From Ectobius pallidus (taxonomy: Eukaryota > Arthropoda > Insecta > Blattodea > Ectobiidae), in contig CAXKWD010000003.1 in assembly GCA_964059195.1 (NCBI GenBank), positions 17,404,606-17,468,605 on the forward strand: a DNA stretch of 64,000 bases. The letters are read 5' to 3'. How positions within the stretch are numbered: the first letter of the stretch is position 1; the number at the start of each line of letters is the position of its first letter. Of the stretch, positions 36,212 to 47,616 are shown piece after piece. The translations under genes were made by a program, and so were the position numbers. The notes under the pieces are model-generated. The model saw only the letters and a program-made list of their open reading frames with translations, ran no database searches and was not told where the DNA came from.

Positions 36212-36479
36212 AACTTGCATACAGCTGTTTTTATTCGACCATAATTATTAGTCTGAATATTTAAATTTTGATATTTTAGATTCACTCGAACAAACGAGCC
36301 CGCCATGACCTTCGCGTCACATTGTTGTAGTTTTTGTCTTCTACGAGAGGTGGAAGCTCATGACGTCGGTCAAATCGAAGCATCCTTTTGGTAATTTTCT
36401 TGAAACCAACGGATTTTGACAAGACGAAATGAATTCATTTTAGTATGATATCAAAATTAACACGAGCAGAATTGATTTT

Positions 36480-36615
36480 TCTTTAATACTGGCTATTTAT
36501 TACGGAGTTCCCAGTTCCTACTCTCAAGGTCTGTTGATCGTTCCGTGTTCGATAATAATCGATTCCACACCGATGCCATAATAATAAATTTCGAAATGAG
36601 TACCAGTATGATATC
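36480..36615 (-). repeat. Interspersed repeat shared with 5660-5800
   Basis: On the minus strand GGTGTGGAATCGATTATTAT, then GAACACGGAACGATC and CCTTGAGAGTAG, match the plus-strand copy near 5690-5760. The family is unassigned. Confidence 0.5.
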
Positions 36616-37196
36616 GCTACGTCACATGTAAAATAAGCGTATTAACTTGACTATTCAACTCATACGCCGCGTGTTTGATATTGACCAATAACGTTTAGCA
36701 ATTCCTCGGATATAGACCAATCACGGCCGTTTATCTTACAATATTCTTGTAAGAATCGCGAGGATGGCATTTTATCGGGTAAAATGGTCTGGTCGTTACT
36801 GGAGACGCAAGTATCAGTGTGCAGTGATTAATAGTCAGATGGTGCCACTAAGCGGCACGAAAACAGATTATTTCATACAACATAATTTGTTTGGAAATTG
36901 AAATAATAGAAAATGTACATTGATTAAGAACACAATTTCGATTCTGTGCAAGCCAGTTCGTGTGCTTTTATTCTGTTCTGCTGTTAGCTTAATTGAATGA
37001 AGTTAACTATGTCTTATATGCACTGGTGGTAGCACTGATTACACCAAAACAGCTCGAATCGATCCATGGATGGTTGATTCATAGTATGCCGTGATCTCGC
37101 AGCTGTTAGTTTTGTTTTTGTAGAACAAAGCACAAAAGTTATTATTATTTGTATAATCTGTTGGATTTTTATTCATGGGATAGTCTTAATAAATCC

Positions 37197-37280
37197 AACT
37201 CGAGTTGACGAGTTGCATCAGATAAATTCGCTCCTGCTGCGCAGTCGCGAATCTATCGATAAACTCGTCAACTCTCGTGG
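37197..37280. repeat. Imperfect palindrome with GACGAGTT arms
   Basis: GAGTTGACGAGTTGCATCAG and the inverted ATCGATAAACTCGTCAACTC flank a short GC-rich centre. It is probably a foldback element. Confidence 0.5.
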
Positions 37281-37757
37281 GATTACCTATGAAAAACATA
37301 CGGTATATACGACCTTATACCTTCACTAAAAGCTTTTCTAGGATCAGATCTCAAACATTTAGCATACATAAATATGACAACCTGAGATCTAACCAGAAAG
37401 AGGGAAAATCCCGAAAACCATTCACAGATTAGCCGATCACATGAGTTATTCCTTTATCCTCCCGAATGTACTTTATATAATAATTTTGTGCTTACTAGTC
37501 GCGAGTTCGTACAAGATGACTGTAATTAAATTAAATTAATCTGTGACCCACAGAAGAGTAATTGATTTCAAAATACTTGTATACATGTTGTCCTAGACGA
37601 ACACTGCCTACAACAGTGTTCGGTTCAGTAATGAAAAGTTTTTCCTAATGCTTTTTTACTTTAGGAGCCAGAGGAATTCACTATGTTTGTATGGTCATAA
37701 AAATGTATGCATATGTGGCTATATAATTCTGTTGGTGTAGAAGTTAAGCATGATCGG

Positions 37758-38017
37758 CAGAATGTCCACATTCTGGAAAGTCAGGGGAGAGGAAATTGCT
37801 CAGGGAAAGTCAAGGAATTATGTAAAGTAAAGGATAAAGTGAGGGAAATCTCCAAAAAGGAATATGGAATAGTCAGAGATCCCCTTGGAGATAATCATTT
37901 CTTATTTATATCCTTTTAAAGAACTTTGAAAACATTGATTCTTGCGGCAAACTAAATGAAAGTTTTTAGTCATGGAAAATCAGGGAAGTGTATTTTGAAA
38001 TTTCTATGAACACTCTG
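37758..38017. mobile_element. Decayed relative of the CAGGGTGTCCA element
   Basis: CAGAATGTCCACATTCTGG at the left and ATGAACACTCTG at the right, with GGAAAATCAGGGAA inside, parallel 35828-36211. Confidence 0.45.
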
Positions 38018-38223
38018 AATCGGTCTTATTCTGATTTTTCATATGATTTCTTTTACGGTATTTATTTATTTAATGTTTATAAATTTTCGCAGTCTTGTAT
38101 ATGTTATACCTTTTTTGTTAAATTATTCTTGCAATATGTATAATTTCTGTCTCTGTCTCTGTTTCTGGAACCAACCTGAACAGGAACGTTCGTCCATTCG
38201 GGTACACATTTTTATAAGTAAAA

Positions 38224-38786
38224 GCTAGTTTACACGACGAAATTAGGTTTCGTAATTGAGTTTCGCAGCTGTTTTTTACTTGAATGCGCAAGCGCTAGAT
38301 ATACTGGCAACAATGAGTTACGACACTACGCAGTTTCGGCTGATTCCAACTTTTCACGAAACTATAACCTAGTGTCATCGTGTAAACTAGCCTTAAAGGC
38401 TGACACGATGACACTAGGTTTCGTAACCACTTTCATAAAAGTGATTTCGTGAAACTAATTACACACATTTTCTTTCCAATGCAACAGCACATTCATGTTA
38501 TTTCCGAAGTTCAAGTTGTTAAAAGCCCATACAAACGTTTGAAACACGTATGAATACAGGCATTTCACAATTTCCTCACTTCCCCATTTCATTTTACGAA
38601 ATGCGAACAAGCTAAATAAGCGTATAACCTCAACATTACTATTATAGGTTCGTGAAAAGTTGGAATCAGCCGAAACTGCGTAGTGTCGTAACTCATTGTC
38701 GCCAGTACTTCTAGCGCTTGCGCTTTCAAGTAAAAAACAGTTGCGAAACTCAGTTACGAAACCTAATTTCGTCGTGTAAACTAGCC
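38224..38786. mobile_element. Two abutting or nested MITEs with GCTAGTTTACACGA ends
   Basis: A 168-bp unit (38224-38391) has inverted GCTAGTTTACACGA / GTGTAAACTAGC ends. It is followed directly by a second unit (about 38397-38786) whose right arm is an inverted copy of about 143 bp of the first. The boundary CTAGTGTCATCGTGT / ACACGATGACACTAG is itself palindromic. No coding region is present. Confidence 0.65.
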
Positions 38787-39694
38787 ATAAGGTTTTTTTT
38801 AATGTATTTGAAGTTAATTGAAATTGTTTCCATATTATTACACCTTCATATAGCCTGTTCTGAATTAGCGTACCTAGATGAGCATATTGGCAGGCAGTAA
38901 CCTATGGAAGTTGTACATACTAGCAACTGTATTAAAATAGCGTTTGCAGCAAGAGACACCTAATTATATATCAATGGCAGATGGTAACAGTCTCTGTGTA
39001 ATCTGTTTACAAGTTTTCCTTTTAAGCATTGCCACGTAGGATTCGCAAGCTGAGTAACTTCATTACGGATGGACACCAGGAAATAAATCTCATTATACAT
39101 CATGTAGCCTACGCTGATCTGATTTATCTGGAATATGTTCCAGTTTTTCCACTGTAATTAAATAACCCTCTCCTTCCTGACTATCAAGTTTTTATTAGAA
39201 AGAACAACGTTTATTTCGCTACATCTGCCATCCCGCGTAAATGATTTTCATTTGTGTATTCCAGGACGAAAAATATCATGTAGTACACTCATACCTTACA
39301 TACAATACAAGAATTTTGGATTTAGGTTTTTTTTTTTAAATTGGTCTTTTTCGTTTATTAACGCATGCTTTATTTAAGGCGTTATTATTTATATGTGCGG
39401 GGTTTTTATTCGTTCAGTGTCAGTATAATTGTTTTTTTAACTTAAAAAACCTGGTATGGAATAACAGACCGTATTGTAGAGTTTTTTCAGTTTCAGCATG
39501 ATGCAGTTATTTCGCCATGCAAGACAAACACAAGACAGGCATATAACTATCCTTGAAAGATGTTTTACTCCTTCAGATAAAATTTAAGAAAAGTGTATAG
39601 AGACGCCATATACGAAGTTTTAATAAGATTATTACAGCCGTTTACGAAAAAAATGCAAAAAATGACATTTTCTTCATGTAAAGTAGTAGTTGGA

Positions 39695-39940
39695 CCGCCG
39701 GCGTGTTCTTGTGGTTAGCGTCGTTACTACAGATCTGTCGGCCCGTGTTCGATCCCCGGTATCTCCTTTGATTTTTCTGAGGTAGGGATGTCTGGAACGG
39801 GTTGCACTCAGTCTCGTGATTCAAATTGAGGAGCTACTTGATAGAGAAGTAGCGGCTCCGGTCATGGAAACCACCATTAACGACCGTGGCTGTCGGCATG
39901 CTGACCACATGCCCTCAATCCTGCCATCTACCTATAACGA
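39695..39940 (+). repeat. tRNA-derived SINE (GTCTTGTGG family), copy 2, 3'-truncated
   Basis: The head GCCGGCGTGTTCTTGTGG and B box (TGTTCGATCCCCGG) precede the same body as copy 3. It lacks the final TGACGCAGCGGTCGGG segment and abuts copy 3 directly. Confidence 0.75.
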
Positions 39941-40240
39941 CCGCCGGCATGGTCTTGTGGTTAGCGTCGTTGACTACAGATCCGTCGGCCCAGGTTCGAT
40001 CCCCGGTACCTCCTCGGATTTTTCTGAGGTAGGGAGATCTGGTAGGGGTGCACTCAGCCTCGTAATTAAAATTGAAGAGCTACTTGATAGAGAAGTAGCG
40101 GCTCCGGTCATGGAAACCACCATTAACGGCCGTATGTGTCGGCATGCTGACCACATGCCCCCAATCCTGCCATCTGCGTATGATAGATGACGCAGCGGTC
40201 GGGTGGTTGGCCTTGTCCCTTCAGGGATGTAGCGCCATGG
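39941..40240 (+). repeat. tRNA-derived SINE (GTCTTGTGG family), copy 3
   Basis: The head CCGCCGGCATGGTCTTGTGG, B box GGTTCGATCCCCGG and complete body end at AGGGATGTAGCGCCATGG. The head-to-tail arrangement with copy 2 gives a long frame crossing both units, but this is not a gene. Confidence 0.75.
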
Positions 40241-41219
40241 AGTTAGTTTACTATATTCAACCGTTCTTAACTTTTTTCTTGTGGACCGATTTTTTTCAGA
40301 ATTTGCAGGATGTGTTTAACATAAGCATAGTGAAAATGGTGCAAAATTCCAGAACATAAGCTTTGGTAGTTACTTTCCAAATTAAAAATATTTAATAAGA
40401 CGTCAATTTAAATATAAATTGAATGAAGCATATTTTTTAATCTTTAGTTTTTTTCTGTTTGCTTTCAATGAAATTGATAAGAATTTTAACCTTTTAATTT
40501 GGACCACAAAAAGTTTTCCCACATTTGGTGGTACTCAATTTATCACACAACAAATAAACTCTTGCCGGACTGCATAGAAAACAGTTAAGACAGTGATGAG
40601 GCCTATAGTTGATTTCGTGCTTCCTTAGACACATTGTAGATGTAGATGCAAAATCTGATGTTAGGTCTACAATTTTGTTCACTTTACGTGGTGATTCAAG
40701 CAGACTGCCTCTATTCCAAGGTTACTTTTCTGTGATTTGATTAGAATTTGAAACCATTAGCGCGAAGGGATGAAGCATAGTTGGTCAAATGAAGGTAATA
40801 TAGAAACCAAGCGCATAAGTGGCCAGACGGAGGCAGTAACACAGCGTAATTAGCCCATGCCACTCCCAACTAACGATGTCTCATTTCCATGGTGTTAAGT
40901 CTAGCATTTCCTTTATGTGCATAATACTGTATTAATGAATTTGTTCAGCCAACTCCCCCACTCCAGCAAACACAGTTAAAACTTCGTCTCAGTCCGTAGC
41001 CCGGCGGGTAAAGAACATTTTATTAAATTTCGCTGAGCCTTAACAGCTTCGGAATATTCGAATTTGGATTAGCGGTATAAAAGTTAATTGGTTAACTCAA
41101 CAGATAGCTGGTCAAATAACCATTACCTTTTTTCTCAATTGACAGGATAACAGTTATGCAGATAACTGGAAAATGTCATTTCGACCAATTATTTGTATTT
41201 ATCCAGTTAATGTTATAAG

Positions 41220-41866
41220 TAGACCTGAGATTTTAAGGCAAATGCCTATTTTGTTCCTTGTGAAATAACATGAAAAATTTTAAGTATGTGGGCGTTTCAT
41301 GATAAACCACTTACATTTATAGAGTTATAGTGATCTAAAATGCGTATTTGGACCTTAAGAGCCTATTTTACTATTTTAGTGCCTAAAATGCCTATTCTGT
41401 ACATTTAAAATAAAATTCAACTTCTGTTATTTTTACAATCTTATATTGGACATCCCTCAATGAAAAACAGAATATCAGAGGTGGGTTTTTCACAGAAACA
41501 TAGTTAGCCTATTCCAAACAATTGTCGCTAAAGGAATGCTGACTGACAGAGGAGGGGGAGGATTAAGGGGAAGGACTACAAGTCTCCAGTGAAAGAACAT
41601 CTGTTTAAGTGAATATAGTTCGTGATGCCTAATTTTGCAGTTAATTCTGTTAAGAATAGGTATACCACGTTTCTAGCAGTAAAAAAAATACCCTGTTACA
41701 GTTTGAGTGTATATTGTAATATTTTACAGTCTTTTTTCTGTCTATCTACACATTTTTAAAACATATTTTAAGTGCCTATTTTCTCTTTTAAAAGCCTATT
41801 TACTTGTTTTAAAAGCCTATTTTAGGTGCCTAAAACTAATTTTTAGAGCCTAAAATCCCAGGTCTA
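41220..41866. mobile_element. Non-autonomous hAT-like element, copy 3
   Basis: Termini TAGACCTGAGATTTTAAGGC and TAAAATCCCAGGTCTA flank 647 bp. GTTATAAG is duplicated exactly (41212-41219, 41867-41874) and fits nTnnnnAn. It lies about 1.1 kb upstream of the B56 exon. Confidence 0.8.
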
Positions 41867-42359
41867 GTTATAAGTAAAGATAGTATACTGAAAACAAGAC
41901 ATCGAATTTCAGGGTCGAACATGATACTTCCTTTACCTATAGATCTTAAGATAGGCACATGAAATAAACCATTTCAACTCAAGAGGATTGACAAGTGAAA
42001 TAAAATCATCTGGAAAAAGAAAAACGACCTGAAAATGGCGGAATAATAACCGAAATGTATATTTCATACCACAGAATATTGAACCTACAGTATTCTAATG
42101 TTTATAATATTGACAACTATAGATTTTAAGAGTTGACAAGGCTATTAAACTGCTAATATAACAAGCAAATTTTATAAAACCAAAATTCGAGGAAATAGGT
42201 AACTTATCATTGTTTTACACACTATAGGCTACAACACAATCCTGTAATTAATCGTGACTTGAATCGTGAACGTATTGCCACTATTTTTATCCAGCCTTTG
42301 TAATTTGATACAAAAGACAAAGGACTGACATTTAATAGTCACTCTTGGCACTACCTGTA

Positions 42360-42600
42360 GTTATTAAGTACCAGAGTGGTACTTGATGAGATTGTGTGAG
42401 GGACGGGAAAATGTCCGTCTGTTCGTCCGTGTGCCTGTACGCTCGATAACTCAAATACACTTTATCGGATTTTCATGAAATTTGGTATACACATTTATAA
42501 TGTCCATGGGAAGAAGCCTATTGATATTGGACCAAATCGGTTGACCGGTACCGGAGTAATACAAAATTTAGTGTCTATTTTATGGTAATATAATAGAAAG
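42360..42600 (-). repeat. CCGGTACCGGTCAACCGATT repeat, reverse copy
   Basis: On the minus strand it reads ATTACTCCGGTACCGGTCAA, then a CGGACGAACAGACGGACATT end. It matches the two tandem units at 59580-59995 and a fragment at 57905-58016. The class is unknown. It lies only about 330 bp before the exon. Confidence 0.6.
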
Positions 42601-42904
42601 AATTTATCAAACGCAAATCAGTTCTCATGACAACATATTATTTTACAGTGTTCATATACGGCTTTGAAAGTTGCAATAGGCTACAGATAGCTTTGATAAA
42701 TAACACTACCCACATATTCCTTCACATTATACCTTTGTTCTTCCGTAAGCCCTACTTAATGAATCGTTCTGGAGCTTAACTCGGAAATCGATTACAAAAA
42801 TAACTTATTATCTGCTTATCATAATTGCAATTATTATCACTGATTAAACAAAAATCATTCTGGCACTTTTTTATATCAGTTTACCTGCAATTATTATTAA
42901 TATT

Positions 42905-42925
42905 TCTGGTTTTCTTGGTTTGCAG
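42905..42925 (+). promoter_or_regulatory. 3' splice site before the PP2A B56 exon
   Basis: A T-rich tract runs into TTTGCAG at 42919-42925. The reading frame of the B56 protein becomes recognisable immediately after the AG, which fixes the exon start. Confidence 0.85.
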
Positions 42926-43125
42926 ATGCGACGTCGAACGAGCGGGATGAGCTGTTTGTACAGAAGATCCGGCAGTGTTGTGTTCTTTTCGATTTCGTGG
43001 CGGACCCGTTGTCGGACTTGAAATGGAAGGAGGTAAAACGGGCGGCGCTCCACGAGATGGTGGAGTTTGTGACGACGCAAAGGGGCGTCATCACAGAAGC
43101 CATCTACCCCGAAGCAGTCAACATG
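42926..43125 (+). CDS. wrd: Internal exon of PP2A B56 (B') regulatory subunit
   Basis: This 200-bp exon encodes the N-terminal part of the conserved HEAT-like domain of a B56 subunit, which directs the PP2A A/C core enzyme to its substrates. The first two bases finish a codon begun in the previous exon (Asp or another xAT codon), and 66 full codons follow. Visible motifs include [31 protein letters not shown] and [12 protein letters not shown]. These match, from memory, the gamma/delta class (vertebrate PPP2R5C/D, Drosophila wrd) better than the alpha/epsilon class (wdb), which has MDxxSDLK instead of VADPLSDLK. The frame is open, the exon is much richer in GC than its surroundings, and it lies between a pyrimidine-rich AG acceptor and a GTGAGT donor. 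It ends in phase 0 after the Met of VNM, where the family continues FAVN; that exon is not in the window. A processed pseudogene is unlikely because both splice sites are intact. The family call is firm; the wrd symbol is moderate. Confidence 0.9.
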
Positions 43126-43131
43126 GTGAGT
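43126..43131 (+). promoter_or_regulatory. 5' splice site after the PP2A B56 exon
   Basis: GTGAGT directly follows the ATG codon for the Met of VNM. It is a near-perfect donor, and the frame beyond it (VSQQTS) no longer matches the B56 family. Confidence 0.85.
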
Positions 43132-43261
43132 CAACAGACCTCTTTAGTCCAGATGTTCTTTTTTATTATTTTTTCCCCCTTCATGTAAAAGTAATCGATT
43201 GACTTCGATTATAAAAGTTAATCGATTGTAAAATTAAAATTTTATCTCTTGGAAACCCGTG

Positions 43262-43690
43262 TGTCCACCGTTGTGGCTCAGAGGATGCGTCCGATCCTCT
43301 CACGCAGCGGGCCCGAGTTCGATTCCTGGTCGGGACAAGTTACATAGGTGAGGTTTTTTCCGGGGTTTTCCCTCACCTGAGAGACAAATGTCAGGTAACT
43401 TTAGCCCCTTGTGGTCCCCGGATATCATCTGGCCGTCATTATCATCTTCATCCCCATCCTTGCCTTGTTCTGAGAGTGTGTGTGTGTGCATGGTGTGTCT
43501 CGTCCTATGTGTTCATGTTGTCTCGGAGGTGGCCCCAGCATTGGGCTGATCACTCATCCGGGGAGGCCATCCACGTCCTTGGCTGGTCAAAAAAGTATGT
43601 ATGTGATCCAAAGATAATCCCTCTCCCGACAGGTCGCGGCCCTGTAAGGCCCGGGCGGCTTGGGTAGCTTAAATCCTAAAAGGGAGAGGT
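43262..43690 (+). repeat. tRNA-derived SINE just after the B56 exon
   Basis: A GTTGTGGCTCAGAGGATGCG head and GAGTTCGATTCCTGG B box are followed by TTTTTTCCGGGGTTTTCCCT, a body motif common in arthropod SINEs, and a tail with GTATGTATGTG. The limits are approximate, and a TG microsatellite is inside at 43476. Confidence 0.7.
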
Positions 43691-43739
43691 TAAACTACGA
43701 TTAAAAAAGAATATCCGTGTTGTTTTGGTCATTAATAAT

Positions 43740-43880
43740 ACACGCTAATCCACAGGATAAAATTTATAGCTGTATAAATCCTATTGTAGTTCCTAAAAAT
43801 CCCCTACTCCATTTTTTAAAAAAATTCTGTTATATTTCGACCCATAGAAACTCATTAAGCACGAAAATATAAATATATAT
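43740..43880 (-). repeat. Interspersed repeat, inverted relative to 48208-48350
   Basis: CGACCCATAGAAACTCATTA and CTAATCCACAGGATAAAATT have reverse-complement partners at 48208-48350. The two copies face each other across 4.3 kb. Confidence 0.55.
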
Positions 43881-44519
43881 GCCCTAAGTTGATCTCGGGG
43901 TTAAAGAGGGTAAATTAAGTTGGATTATAAACATTTATTAAAAACATTGCATCCTCTCTTTTCCCCTTTTCTCCATTGTTTTTCCATCTGGTATATCGAC
44001 GTTCATCTGGCCTCTTTACACTGAGTGAAGGATGTTACTGAAATTCCTTCCTAAATGTCTTTGTCGTCGATTGATAGATTTTCAAAAGTCATTTAACCTT
44101 TTTATTGCCCCTAGGCTGAAAGGAATTAATATGTATAACTGGCAATTTTGTATAAAGTACACTAGCCGAGCAGTGTTTGGTAAAACGCGTTTGGTTTTGC
44201 ATTATTTATACGTCACGTATTATTATTGTAGTCCCTCCAGCGCCATCGATCAGGTTCACTCCCATCAGACCTGCCATGGGTACTGAAACATGAAAACAGT
44301 CCGTTAAATGGGATCGAGTGCTCGGAAGTAATGACAGGTATTAGCGATTTATTCCTTTCAATCGAGTGATTGCACTCTTCAGCCCATGCGTTGTTTGCCA
44401 AGTAAATAATTGATTACCATTTGGTCTATCAGGTTAGTTACTGTGGGCAATGGAACTAAATAAAGGGTGATGATTAGGACAAGGGTTTAATGATTTTGCA
44501 TCTTTTTTATATGGAGGTT

Positions 44520-45030
44520 AAAATATAGCTCGAATATACATAAATGTGTATCATGAAAGAATTGATTAAATAAAGACAATTTGTTTTTGTATTTTTCCCT
44601 TTATTTTGAATTTTTGGTAATTTTCAAGAGATAGGTCATTTGTTGGCAATTTTTAGGTCATTTTCGGCACTTTTAGGTCATGTTTCAGTGGGGGTAGAGA
44701 GGAGGTTTTCCATGTAGAAATCGTTATTTTCAGACAACTGACTCTGCCAAGTGTTCATAGTTCATTTTAATGCAGGTTTATTGTAAACACCATTGCAGTT
44801 TGTCTTATAGCAATAAAGAATTTTTTCTTTCTTTCTACATTGCACATATTTGCTAGGTGTAATATGATGGGCATGCCAGTTCAGGAAGAATGTCTTTTTC
44901 GCTAAGAGTATCCAAGTAGTATAAATTTACTTACACTAAATTATTAGTAACAAAATAAATGTCTTTTAAATGCATTTTTATTTTGCATTTTTTTCACTAT
45001 TTTATGGTCATTAAATGTCTTGCTCTAGGG
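44520..45030 (-). repeat. Interspersed GACCTAAAAATG-rich element, copy 2
   Basis: This is the reverse complement of 28655-29376, with conserved blocks GAACTGGCATGCCCATCA and GCAAATATGTGC. Repeated AGGTCATTTT words occur at both ends. Confidence 0.6.
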
Positions 45031-45883
45031 ATGTTTTACTTAATTCCAGTTTAGATAAGAAGCAGTAGACAGTTGATCTATATATAACACAAAATATTGC
45101 AAATTACAATACAAATAGATTATAAGTAGGAATCCTCTTTTACGGCGAATAAAAATGTTAAATTTTGGTACAAAAGTTGGGTTAATTTCGGGAAAACTTA
45201 CCATTTCGGTGTTATTCCGCATTAAAACAAAATCTATTCACGACTCGCGAGGTGCAGAATATTACATATATCTGCAGAGAAATAGCCTATCAGATCCCCT
45301 TGTATTTTAGGTCTTTCATTTTGTAGGTTTTTAATCGTTTTTACCAGTTGACTATTAACACAATCTCCTAGGCTTACTTACATTGAAGGGGTATTGAAGA
45401 AATAAATTACTGGGCACAAAAATTGAGGCATTTTTGCGCTGAAATAAAATATAAAATAAATGAACTCCTAAATTCAAATAGGCATGTGCTGTAGCAAAAA
45501 TCAGTTTACATGAACTTCTCTGTAATCAGAAAAATAAGTAGTGTTTATTTGTAGTACTTCCACATGGAGTGTATGCCAGAACTTCTTGAAATTTTGAGGA
45601 CAGGGGTAGGCCTAATAGGTTTTACGCCACATGCGAAAAAAAAATTGTTTCGTCTTCAAATACTGTTGCGTTTTATGCTGTTAAGCAATCCCTAACGCTT
45701 ATAGCTGGAAGTGTTAAATAAAATAAGATGTTGATAACAATTGAGGAAGAGGTACACGTTATGAATACAGCAGTATGATCGGATAATTTTATTCATTGTT
45801 CAAATCCAAAGAGTTAGTAGTCAACAAAATAGTGATAAAATTAAACCAATCTGCCAGCTACATACGGAAGAAGCAATCAGTCA

Positions 45884-46144
45884 CAATTCTAGAGGGAAAA
45901 AGCGAATGAGTCAAAATTCCAAAGTTTCAGGAATGACAAAAAACAATTTAGTTCCTCTGCATTTTAACAATATTTAGATCAGTCCACCCATATATTTTTT
46001 TACACATTATCTTATACTCTGTAAAAATATCTGGGTGGACGGATCTAAATATTGTAAAAATGTTGTGAAAATAAATCGTTATTTGTCTCTCCTGAAACTT
46101 TGGAATTTTGACTTATTCGCTTTTTCCCTATCACTCTAGAATTG
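45884..46144. mobile_element. Foldback MITE with about 115-bp arms
   Basis: CAATTCTAGAGGGAAAAAGC starts the left arm, and the right arm ends with its complement near TCTAGAATTG. The arms meet around 46001-46027 with ACCCATATAT / ATATCTGGGT. No coding region is present. Confidence 0.65.
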
Positions 46145-46149
46145 GTTTC

Positions 46150-47610
46150 ATGTAGCATTTTTTTTTTTTAATATTACCATTAAGTAGGCAAAAGTTTTGA
46201 AATTCATTATCGGCCAATTCCTTCAATATCTTGAAATTAAGTTAAAATTGACGGTGAACTGTTTCAAGCTGCCTTCCATTATTAAGACCGGAATTTCGCT
46301 GTGTTTCCCGAAGTTATCTTGTTTCATCATTAGACTAATGAACGCATTCAACTCTGTCGTCTTATGCCGTCGTATAAATAGCCCTCGACTTGCTTCTCTT
46401 TATGCACCTCCTTGTAATAACGAAGCAGGAATTTCCACTAAAATAATCCTTAAAATTGTGATGAAACTTTGAATCTTCAGATAACTAGTGTTTCCCTAAT
46501 TGTTTTCATTTGCTCCTAGGTCTTTGGAGTTCGTGTGTTTTAACTTCCTCATATCAAAAACCTAGATACAAAAAATAAAAATATTGAACAATACAGTAAT
46601 ATGATTCATTTAAATTTATTGATCGAGCTGTAGGCTAAATTAACTTACTTTTACTATATAATCCTACGTCGTACACGCAGAGTTTCTTGGAAGTCGCTGC
46701 GGCTTCTGTACTTTCAGTGTCGAATGGAAATGATGAGAGATGATTTTCTGTGTACGCCTAAAAAGAAATTTTTTTCTGTAGAAATCATTTTCAGTTTATA
46801 TGGAAGAAAAAGGGTAAATACACAGTAATGAAGTAATAATTCAACCATTTTGTGTTACTCTGAAAGAAATTTTTTTCCCCCAACGAAAACGTAAATTTAA
46901 TATTTTCTTTGCAAATGTTTATTTTTGCAGGGCACGAAATTGCCAGATTTTTCAGGAAATACTCGTTGAAATTAAACAATTTCAAGCGCCGAAGTCAGGA
47001 AAAAATATTCACTATTAAATCACACCCCAAATTATTTATCATATTTCATCTTAACCTGTTAGAAATAAGGGATGTGGGGGAATAAAAATGTATAAAACAT
47101 GGTAAGTTTTTAATGATAGGTGTATGTAATCCCGTAACTCATCTGGTTATTGCTGTGTACTTTCTCCCCGGTTTGTTTATATTAGCTGTTGAACTTTCCA
47201 GAAAGCAAAATTAAGTAAAAGCACTTTATTTCCGCACGAATTACGTGTCACAAACATGACACACTACCATAAAAATTCTTTGTAAGGATGAAGTCGTTCC
47301 AAGAGGACAGTGAGAAGCAAGCATGCAGATTCTGTTGTCATAGAAATTATTTACATGGCTACTGGCGTATAAATTAGCAAGCTGTTGGAAGGCCTGTCTC
47401 GTTCGTGTGCTGGAGGAAAGACGTGCCACAGTCTGAACAGGCATAATTGCGGAATCCATTAGTACAACAGCTGTTACCTGAAGGCCTACTAACTCATTTC
47501 TGACAAATGCTGTTTAAAGAATGAGCTTATAGAGTTCACTGTGCCTCTGGGGATTTTATCGACCACATGTTGTTGTCGGGGTTACCTGCTTTCAGCGTGT
47601 TTTGGGCAAT
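46150..47610. other. Stretch without recognised gene
   Basis: Contains short frames on both strands at 46197 and 47241 with no domain. No repeat is identified. Confidence 0.5.
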
Positions 47611-47616
47611 ATAACA

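Larger units (their letters stand above)
1..42925 (+). other. Probable intron upstream of the B56 exon (partial)
   Basis: No other coding exon is recognisable here. Every longer open frame falls in a repeat or lacks protein-like character. The stretch is AT-rich and full of transposon relics listed separately. If it is a single intron it exceeds 42.9 kb. A small 5' exon or an alternative promoter could still hide in it, because short or weakly conserved exons cannot be recognised by eye. Confidence 0.6.

Noticed and set aside
36640..36850. Possible promoter with two CCAAT words (GACCAATAACG, GACCAATCACGG)
   Set aside because: No TATA/Inr arrangement or downstream exon was seen; CCAAT words alone are too common.
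43300..43667. Frames just after the B56 exon that could look like continuing exons
   Set aside because: They lie in a tRNA-derived SINE and share nothing with the B56 family.
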